Below, one piece after another: positions 32,482-40,614 of a stretch of DNA of 64,000 bases. The stretch is from Plenodomus lindquistii (taxonomy: Eukaryota; Ascomycota; Dothideomycetes; Pleosporales; Leptosphaeriaceae): positions 682,001 through 746,000 of the forward strand of contig JANUWI010000019.1 of the NCBI GenBank assembly GCA_025504975.1, given 5' to 3'. The notes below the pieces were generated by a model. It saw only the letters and a list, made by a program, of their open reading frames with translations. It was not told where the DNA came from and searched no databases. The translations under genes were made by a program, and so were the position numbers. Every line of letters begins with the position of its first letter. Position 1 is the first letter of the stretch.

Positions 32482-33630
32482 CTAATCACTTTCGCTCTGA
32501 TGATGAATGTCGCCTTTATCGTCTTCCTGTTCAGTCGGAACCGTGACGACTGGTAATGGCTTATGCACCGCCTTAACATCAGGCTTGACGGGATCCCAAA
32601 CTACGGGGATGAAGCGCTCGTCGTCTTTGAACTGCTCCCACAACCACTGCGTTGCTTTCCCATCATTATCTCCGTATTCCCAGGGAAACCAGCCGTCGCT
32701 CACTAGACCACTCATGTCTCCGCTCTGATAGCGGACGATTGGGCTGTGGAATTTTGGGTACCAAAAGCGTTGCTCTTTGCGGAACGGCAGTTGTTCAGAC
32801 GAAGGGCGACTATATAACACGGATGCGCCGAAATCGAGGATCTTGATATCAATGCGCCCCGTTGTGTTCGTAGAACTGTCGTACGGAACTTCGGTGATGA
32901 TGATATTGCGAGAGTAAAGATCACGGTGGTCGATTCCCTGACCAAACAGTATGCGCTCAGCCGCGATGGCTTTCTTGACGATATCGTATCGAAGTGAGGG
33001 CATTAGATCGGCCGGGTCAATATCTGACATGACCTGACCGTGTATCCAGCTGAGTAGGATGAGCGGTACCTGCCGTACGTAGCTGAACAAGCCGCCCTCA
33101 TGTTGAATCTGAGTGTCGATCTCCAGAGTCCAGGAACCGTGATAATTGGGTGTCACTCTCTTCGCTGCTTGCGACTTTTGAATTACCCCATATGCCTGCG
33201 TTTCCCGGCGGTATTCGAGCTCGGCATCCCAAACAACATGTTGCTGCAAGCCGTAATCATCAAAATCAAGGTAGTACAGCGGATCGTATATCTTTGCAAC
33301 CATCGTGACATTCACAACTACAAGTTGCGCGCTGTGGTTTGAACCTACCCGGAGAATTCCCGTGATTGTGAGTTCCTGAGTATCTCCAAGTATCGTCTAT
33401 CCGGGAAGCCTAGGGGCTACAAGGCAGAGTGAAGTTTTCGACAAGTCTTTCCAGTCCTCTGGCTCTGCGTATGTGTGATTGTTGGCTATTACATCTGCTG
33501 ATTCATGACGTGTGATGTCGAAGGAAAAGCCGATAGTGTAAGGCAACTCAGGCTGATGACGGCCATAAGCTCTGGCGACCTCCTCATCGCCTGCAGTTGC
33601 CTCTGATGCGGTAAGTCGTAGTGGACGCAT
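32482..33630 (-). pseudogene. Kinase/APH-fold pseudogene K3
   Basis: Kinase-like copy closest to K4. Start ATG at 33630 (MRPLRLTASEATAG), then PYTIGFSFDITRHES and DLSKTSLCLVAPRLPG, where an in-frame TAG (33397-33399) interrupts it. The same frame then continues without further lesion: VGSNHSAQLVVVNVTMVAKIYDPLYY in segments, ETQAYGV, LILLSWIHG hinge, GIDHRDLYSRN catalytic loop, IKILDFGAS (a canonical DFG), and WLWEQFKDDERFIPVVWDP. All catalytic residues are intact downstream, so the TAG is probably recent. An upstream alternative start after the stop would lack the conserved N-terminal segment. It sits head-to-tail with K4. Confidence 0.78.
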
Positions 33631-34345
33631 TGGGAGCGTACCTGAATGCGCAATTAGCTGAGAAGCATTAGGTGCGGTCTAGTGGTCGCGACAAGATCGT
33701 AACTTACCGGATGCGGGTGCGCTATGCTTGGGTCGGCGAGCACTACAAGGGCAAGCAGGGCGAGGTAGGTGAGGTGGGTGGCGGCAGGGCGAGCGTATGT
33801 TTTGCTGTGGGGCAAAGTTGTGCCCCACCAAGATTTAAGCGTCAAGGTGTGAGTCACGTGTGGCGCCTTTCACTGCCTCCGGCAGCCTGGGAAATTTGAC
33901 CATTCGCAACAACCATTGGCTACCGGCCGAGATAATCGAACATGCTGAATCAATAGGACAGTACTTGTTGTTAACAACAATCTTGTGGCGTGTCAAGTCG
34001 CGAAAGGCATGATTCCAAGACTGCGATAAAGGGACTCCGAGAGGCTAAACACACATGTTCCGCATCGAAGGAAATAGTGGATTGTTCAACGACGGCAAAG
34101 CATCGCTATGATTTATCTCCATGCCTGTTGGTACATTACATCATATCCGAGTCTCTAAACGCCGCCGATGTTGTAAGAAAGTTCAGACAGGACCTGTGAG
34201 ACATAGGAACCTTTGCATCCGTGGCAACGCCATCATCCGCCCAAATGCTCAACGATCTACATATTGAAACAAAGTCCGCTCCCTTAAGTACTTCGAGCAC
34301 CGCAAAAGATCCTCCTGTCGTGTTCCGCCATCGATGAATTGTTGT
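33631..34345. other. Intergenic, no gene seen
   Basis: Upstream region of K3 and 3' flank of K4; nothing else is supported. Confidence 0.45.
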
Positions 34346-35641
34346 CTATGAGCAAGCAATGGAAGTCGCCTGTGTCTGCTTCTCCGCGGCGAGTTGATCG
34401 GTGCAGCAGGGTTCTCCTCCCATCTCTTCGTTGCGCTCACAAGCTGCTTCCGTATTTTGACCGAGAAGTGAAAACGGCGCGTTCATGTGTCTGGGATAAT
34501 CCTCAGGATTCGTCGGGTCCCAGATGACCGGGATGAATTGTTCGTCATCATGGAACTGCTCCCATAGCCAGAGCTCAGCTTCACCATCTTCGCCTGATAT
34601 CCATGTGCCCATAAAGTCCATTAGTTGGCCATACCAGCGGCAGATTGGGGATAGGAGCTTGGGGCGCCATGTGTTCTCCAGTTCGTCGGTCAGGGCAATT
34701 TCCTCCCGCTCGATCGAATTAGGATGACGCATGACGGTGGAACAGTTGAAGTCGATCACCTTGACTCCGACATCTTCGGGGCTGTCGAAACTGGTGATGA
34801 CAATATTGCGAGGACAGTAGTCACCGTGGTTAAGACCAGCATGGTAAAGCTCGGCTTCGACTTTGAGTACTTTCCTCATGATGTGGGTTCGCGTTTTGTC
34901 ATCCAGTGTGCTGACGTCGATGTCGAACATGGACTTGCCCTTGACGTATTCCATGAGGATGAAAGGCACTTGTCGTGTGCATACTTGTTTCTCACCGCAG
35001 CTGAAGAACTCAGTCTCAATGTTTGCAATCCAGGTACCAAAGAAGCCGGGTGTGAATTTCTGCGCGACCGCTGAATGCTCGAGACATCCAAACGCTGCAG
35101 CTTCAAAGGAGTAATCTTGCTCAGCAACCGAGGTGACGTGTCTCTTCCGCCCACAACCGTACTTGAAGTAGTAATTGTAGAAAAGCGGGTCGAAAATCTT
35201 GGCCACCATGGATTCGTTGATGACTACAAGCTGTGGTCCTCGGGCAACACCAGTCCGAATGGTGTCAGTGATCTTGAGTATCTGCTTCACTTCCGGGATG
35301 GCATGGCCGCCCAGCGGAGGGCTTCTGGTACAAAGATCGATTTGCGAAAGGTCTCTCCAGTCGTTGCCGACCTTTGGATATGGTGTCGTGTATTGACCGC
35401 CAAAAGGTTCAGGTGGAAAATGCTTCACAGCTTCGATGGTGGTCCCGACGGTGTAGGGAACCCGGATAGATTTGTCCTCCGAAGTATCTGTGTTCTGAGT
35501 GTCGATATACTGAAAGATTTGATCACCTGTCAACGGTGGGGATTGCGATAACTTCCGGTATAAGGATTGGGAGGTAGTGGAACCGTGAGCACTGTCAGGC
35601 GCGATCGCACCGACAGGTAATTGCTGCAAAGACTCATCCAT
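34346..35641 (-). CDS. Kinase/APH-fold protein K4
   Basis: Intronless protein of 431 residues from the ATG at 35641 (MDESLQQLPVGA); the frame stays open upstream to 35776 but begins there with GTG. Order: PYTVGTTIEAVKHFPPEPFG, DLSQIDLCTRSPPLGG, RTGVARGPQLVVINESMVAK (Lys about 148), FEAAAFGCLE, FILMEYVKGKSM hinge, GLNHGDYCPRN (Asp about 274, Asn about 279), VKVIDFNCS (Asp about 297), WLWEQFHDDEQFIPVIWDP, then a Cys-containing tail. It belongs with K3 to a second subfamily that ends WLWEQF rather than WMWRMW. It is divergent from N4 across about 680 bp. Confidence 0.83.
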   Translation of the reverse strand: MDESLQQLPVGAIAPDSAHGSTTSQSLYRKLSQSPPLTGDQIFQYIDTQNTDTSEDKSIRVPYTVGTTIEAVKHFPPEPFGGQYTTPYPKVGNDWRDLSQIDLCTRSPPLGGHAIPEVKQILKITDTIRTGVARGPQLVVINESMVAKIFDPLFYNYYFKYGCGRKRHVTSVAEQDYSFEAAAFGCLEHSAVAQKFTPGFFGTWIANIETEFFSCGEKQVCTRQVPFILMEYVKGKSMFDIDVSTLDDKTRTHIMRKVLKVEAELYHAGLNHGDYCPRNIVITSFDSPEDVGVKVIDFNCSTVMRHPNSIEREEIALTDELENTWRPKLLSPICRWYGQLMDFMGTWISGEDGEAELWLWEQFHDDEQFIPVIWDPTNPEDYPRHMNAPFSLLGQNTEAACERNEEMGGEPCCTDQLAAEKQTQATSIACS

Positions 35642-36318
35642 GCTTGCGGTTGAGGGTTGAGATGAAGTAAGTGGGGCGGAGAGTGTAGGTGACGTCGGAA
35701 GCTGCGACGTCGAAGAGCGATATGGATGCGCGCCAAGACCCCTAGCGCGAGACAGGTCACGTGCACCCCCATTCACCCAGCCAAGGCGAGGGCCTCGAGT
35801 AACGTATCATATACCCTGTTTTAGAGGCCTCATAGACCGAGATGGAGTATGTGAATCATGACAATCTCGACATTTCCTTTTAAGAGAAGCTATTAATTGC
35901 GTCCAGTGGGCCGGCTCCAAGATTCTTGCTCACCGCCGTACTTGTCTGACAACAGTAGCCTAGCTATCAAGTGATAGTAAGGTCAGCGATATGATTCAAT
36001 GCAATAGGCTAGACTTACTGGCTTCTGTGAAGCCTCGTGTCACCGTACATCGTGGTCTTGGTACAAAAAGGGTAATGCGATCGAAGATGGTGCAAACGCT
36101 GTGCGCACAGGTCACCATGACCGTTGGTACAAATAGGTAAAATTTCTACCAGCTCACCAATCTTACAAGTCAATCTTGATATCACCTCCCCAGAGTCTCA
36201 GACACCATTACTGCTTCCAAGGCGTTCAACAAGTCGACCTGCAGCTATAAACAGTGAGGCAGGACTACGGCGACACCGACAACCTCGCATAATACTACCA
36301 CTGCAATTGCCGCTCGAG
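35642..36318. promoter_or_regulatory. Divergent promoter region between K4 and N4
   Basis: This 677-bp spacer lies between the K4 (-) and N4 (+) starts, the same layout as K2/N2. No shared box is recognised by eye. Confidence 0.35.
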
Positions 36319-37203
36319 ATGAATCCCAGCCTGACGACCAAACAATTCATCAATGTACCCCTTCCGTCACTTAGCAGAGACCCAAAAGAATACAAGCCCT
36401 CGAAGTCTTCTGGATCTACAACATACGCAATGAACCCTCCCTCAAAACTCATTTACAAAAACGTCCAAGCGTATTTGGTAGAAGCGGACAATGCCTTCAA
36501 CTTGCGATGCACCCAGCATTTGTGCAAGAATCCGTATACCCTGCCCCCGCCCTTCATCGAACTAACCACCGAAATGGACACCGTCAGTAATTCAACAATC
36601 TACATAATTGGGGTCATCAGTCACGTCCTCTCCGCAATGTTCCCGAGCCAGTGGACGTGCAAGAACGAAGACTCGCAACTCGTGGAGTTCAATGAACAAG
36701 CTGGCAGCAAGTCCACTACCGTTCGCTGTGACACAGTTTTCAGGAAACTTCTGCCTGACGGCAGCAAGGGCGGGGTCATGGCCATCATAGAATACAAGAG
36801 ACTGCCGCAACTCAAATACAAAGACTTTGAGCCAGCCATTGTGACCCAGAACCCGCCAAATGGGACTCCTCAGCACGGATTCAATGCTACCGCCATACCC
36901 TCTTCCATATGCAAGCTTCAGCTCAACGGCTTGAGCTTTACAAAACAAGTCGCCGGCTATGCTCGTCATACCAGTTGCAAGTATACAGCTTTGTATGATT
37001 GGGACCACCTGCTGCTTTTCAATTTCCACGAGCTAGCGCAAACCTCAGACGAAAAGTCTGCCGGCAGGTCGGCCCTGTTGACATGGGTGTTTGAAAAGAA
37101 CGGATTAGGACGGGGAAGGATGCAGCGAGCTTGCATTCGCCAAGCACTACTCGGTTACCTAATCCAGGCGTTCAAAGAGGCGGGACTTGTCCCGACAGCT
37201 TGA
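36319..37203 (+). CDS. PD-(D/E)XK nuclease-like protein N4
   Basis: Intronless protein of 294 residues from the ATG at 36319 (MNPSLTTKQFINVPLP); the frame is open to 36124 but starts there with TTG. Core: VRCDTVFRKLL (Asp about 138), MAIIEYKRL (Glu 158, Lys 160), LSFTKQVAGYARHTSC (Gln about 210), KYTALYDWDHLLLFNF, then a C-terminal helix RQALLGYLIQAFKEAG. Compared with N1/N2 it has a different N-terminus and an insertion before the Gln helix, so it forms a second subfamily, matching the K3/K4 subfamily next to it. Predicted catalytic residues are complete. Two decayed copies follow downstream. Confidence 0.76.
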   Translation: MNPSLTTKQFINVPLPSLSRDPKEYKPSKSSGSTTYAMNPPSKLIYKNVQAYLVEADNAFNLRCTQHLCKNPYTLPPPFIELTTEMDTVSNSTIYIIGVISHVLSAMFPSQWTCKNEDSQLVEFNEQAGSKSTTVRCDTVFRKLLPDGSKGGVMAIIEYKRLPQLKYKDFEPAIVTQNPPNGTPQHGFNATAIPSSICKLQLNGLSFTKQVAGYARHTSCKYTALYDWDHLLLFNFHELAQTSDEKSAGRSALLTWVFEKNGLGRGRMQRACIRQALLGYLIQAFKEAGLVPTA

Positions 37204-37777
37204 AGGCCTGCCCGCCTGAACATCACCGGTTGTATAACTCAGTCTTGACAGCATGTTCACCTCATGGTATGTTGTGATTCTATCATCCATCTCTAGGCAA
37301 GTGTATGCTAACATAATACTAGCAAACATCAAATTGCCCGCCACTATCCCCCCGCACGTCACCTCTACGGCAAATTAGGTATTGTCCGCGATCACCACTT
37401 GAGTGTTTTGGATCTCTTACTGTAAGTCCACAACTGCATGAATTAAATTCATCACTCACACGCCCCAGGGTGCTCGATAAGATCTTGTTATAGCCCGGCA
37501 CGTGACGTGCAGGTCGCTTTCATCAGGGAACAAGAACATGGGCTAAAGTGTGAAACGGCGCAGATCTAAAAGTACAGCAAGGACTAGAGATAGATTTTGG
37601 GATGAGGATTTTTTTGAGATGCTGTTATCAGGAAGACCGTTCATGTCTAGTGAGCTGGCGCAGTGGCGCCTGCTTACCGCCGTATTCGTCATGCTATGCT
37701 ACTATAAGTAGCTTGCCCGGGGAATGATGGCAAGGCGTTGGTGGTAGCGATGTACTCTGTCTCACTAGGCTACATAC
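37204..37777. repeat. 3' flank of N4, first unit of a decayed duplication
   Basis: The stretch after the N4 stop (CAGCATGTTCACCTCATGGTATGT around 37248-37271) is matched by similar stretches at about 38545 and 39290 after the decayed copies, so the duplicated unit included the 3' flank. No gene here. Confidence 0.5.
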
Positions 37778-38513
37778 ATGATCTTTCTTGAAGCCTTTCG
37801 TGTCTCCATGAACCGTGATGTGGTGTCGAATAAACTGAACATGCAACCGCAACAGAGCGCAGGTATTGTGCGCCCGGAACATTACGACCCCCGGTATGTT
37901 TTTTTCCACAAACTCAATCCGGGCATGGAAACTATGAGCAACCAACCTACACAAATTATCGAGCTTATCTGCGTGACGCTCACGGCCATTGTCACAAACA
38001 ACTCGACTACAAAGAAGGATAATGCGCAGTCGTGGACATAGAGAGTGCGCAAGGCCACAAAAAGGTAAATACCTTCCACACTCAAGGGTACTGGCATAAT
38101 TCATATTCCACTACGACACACAAGTACCACCACTGACAGCTTCTGGGTATCTTATAGTAAGTCCCTAACTCCTTGAGTCAGACTCGTTACTAACACGCAT
38201 TAGAAGATGCCACCCTATATATCGCCCCGTTTACTATAGCATATCGTCCCTACAATCCCTTATAACACCCCACCCCCATCCACCACCGCTCTCAAATCCC
38301 CAATCATTTCAGACGCCTTAGCGAACCTGGCAAAACGGCCCGTTTCATCGGCGACAAAGCCGACCTGACCTAGGTTTCCGGAAAAAAGCGCCTAGGAAAC
38401 ATGAGAAGTATATCCAACAAACATATATCTGCGAAACACTCCTTAGATACCTTATCCAGGCATTCAATAAGGCTGGACTTGTACCTGAGCCCGCTCGTAT
38501 CGACGTCAACTAA
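37778..38513 (+). pseudogene. Decayed N4 copy N5
   Basis: Two homologous patches remain in order. The first (37778-38041) contains METMSNQPTQIIELICVTLTAIVT, matching MDTVSNSTIYIIGVISHVLSAM of N4. The second (about 38400-38513) reads YICETLLRYLIQAFNKAGLVPEP before a stop, matching the N4 C-terminus. The nuclease core between them is missing, so this is a deletion remnant. Confidence 0.65.
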
Positions 38514-38620
38514 CATACTCGACTAATTCAAGAGTAAATCGTCCTCACGGTGAGTCACATCCCCTCGTATTTTTTGCCGTACAACTTCATGCTAACACAC
38601 ACCAGAACACCACACCTTCG
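38514..38620 (+). repeat. Direct repeat unit, 3' flank copy A
   Basis: Sequence from the N5 stop onward (CCTCACGGTGAGTCACATCCCCTCG ... CTAACACACACCAGAACACCACAC) closely matches 39264-39370. It marks the tandem-duplication period together with N5 and N6. Confidence 0.6.
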
Positions 38621-39024
38621 CCGCCACTACCCCCTATCCTACGCCACCTCCATACTACCCCATAATACCGTATCACCCACCACCACCACACTCAACATCC
38701 CCCTAGATCCCTCACGACACGTTCTTAATCTCACGACACAAAATCGTCACCGACACGCCCCGGTATACAGAAAAGCACAACACCATTTCAGAGTGTGTAA
38801 GACTTTGGATATTGGCTAGAAACTACTGCATAGAGCGATTGCTTACTGACGGCATATCAGCTCGCACATAGAGCCATGTTGTATAGACATGGTACGTTCC
38901 AGCGCGTGATTACGAAGATATTCACGCTCTTTCTGGATTCTTGTCGCCGGGCCAATCTACGTTGCATGCACCTTGCACTCCCATCTCTGCAGTCTCGCAC
39001 GCTGCTTTGTACTTGCAAGGTGTA

Positions 39025-39244
39025 GCATGTTGCTCTTTTCGATTGGGACAATCTCCTGCTTCTGAATTTCGACAAGCTAGATGAGGCTGTGAGCGAAAAT
39101 TATGCCGGAGACTCGGCACGGCTAACCTGGGTACGTGAAGTCAGTGGCACAATGGGCATCATGGAGCGACGTGGCATCCGTGTAGCCATGCTGGGCTGGT
39201 TCATCTGGACCTTCAAAAAAGCCGGGCTTATGCCTGAAGCATGA
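39025..39244 (+). pseudogene. Decayed N4 copy N6
   Basis: Only the C-terminal third of a nuclease-like copy is visible: HVALFDWDNLLLLNFDKLDE, RLTWVREVSGTMG and VAMLGWFIWTFKKAGLMPEA before a TGA. It corresponds to the last 80 or so residues of N4. A TAG (39022-39024) sits immediately upstream in frame, and the core is unrecognisable. Confidence 0.65.
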
Positions 39245-39263
39245 GGGCCTGCCGGTATCGAAA

Positions 39264-39370
39264 TTACTCAACATACTTGACTGACTCTCGAGGACATGTT
39301 CACCTCACGGTACGTCACATCCCCTCGCACTTATTACCATACAACTTCCTGCTAACACACCTCAGAACAC
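39264..39370 (+). repeat. Direct repeat unit, 3' flank copy B
   Basis: Second copy of the 3' flank following N6 (CCTCACGGTACGTCACATCCCCTCG ... CTAACACACCTCAGAACACGACAC). Confidence 0.6.
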
Positions 39371-40614
39371 GACACTATATGTCCTATCCCTCTAATGGCA
39401 CATCACCCACATACTACCTCATGATATCCCATATCCAGCGACCTCCACCCGAACTCCCCCTCGAACAGCGAAGGCGAGCACGCTGCACACAACTGCTCGG
39501 AATCAGTTCATCCCCAATACACGTCGGTACACGGCAGAGTATATCACAATTTTAGGCCTTGCAAGATCCGGGATATATGATGGGAGACACTAGATCAGAG
39601 CGATAGCGCATGGTAGAGATTCTGGCTTGTTAATGGAACAATGGCTGGCGATGGAGGCAGAGTTGTCTAGACTAGTACTTGTAATGTTTAGTAACCAAAA
39701 TGCTAAGTTCTAGACTATACTACACCGCATACCCTCCCCGCTCCCCCACCCCCTCCCTACCTCCCCCCTCCCTACTCCCACCCTCAAACCCCCCCTCGAT
39801 CCCTTACGCGCGCACCCACACCCCCTCAAATCAAACCCATCCCCACCACACCCCAGTATACAACCGCGCTTTTACATGTTACTCATCGCGCAGAATCCAT
39901 GCTACACAATATAATCCACCCAACAAACAAAAAGCGCATAGACAGTCTCTTGGCTTAGGTACAAAACAGCCGCTTATAGTCACATACGGGCCTAGAAGAA
40001 CAGCGCTATCTTATACAACAGCAGTACTGGAGATAAGATCTAATACCAGATACCATCACACACCACACCCATCCTAACCCCTTACACCCTAGCCCCTCCC
40101 TCGCACATCTGTCATCCCCACAATACCCCATCACCCTTAATCAAGCAGCACATCTACCCTCGACATCCCCCCGATCCCTCACGCACCCACCCCTAATCTC
40201 AGATTCAACCTCGTCCCCAACACACCCTGAATAGGAGGGTGTAAGGGTGAGGAGTGGGCTGGACTACACTACACCACATGCCCCGTGGTTTTGCTTGGAA
40301 CGGCGTGGTGGACTTTTTATGGAATTGTGATTTATGATTTATGATGGTGGGAGGGAGGGTAATAAGTACATGGAATATATAGTGTAGTGTATTAACACAA
40401 CCGGGAGGATTGCACATTACAGCACAGCACGGCAGAGTCTAGTTTGAAAGGGTGAAGAGGAAGACCATGGATGGTTGGTTAATCATACACATCATCTGCA
40501 CGCTTTCATCTGCTTCATGTCTAACTCTACACCACAACACAAAACACACAACACCTGCGCGTCAATTCCACAAACGCCGGCATCTCTCCCCTTCCCCATC
40601 CTTACTCCTCCCCG
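39371..40614. repeat. Pyrimidine-rich low-complexity region
   Basis: Long C/T-rich and CCAC-rich plus-strand stretches, especially 39720-39870 and 40030-40200. Frames here are artefacts of composition. The end is the 3' flank of the UBE2O gene. Confidence 0.55.

Noticed and set aside
39700..40200. Pro/Ser-rich frames in the CT-rich region
   Set aside because: Composition artefacts; no start context, intron or homology, and both strands are open for the same reason.
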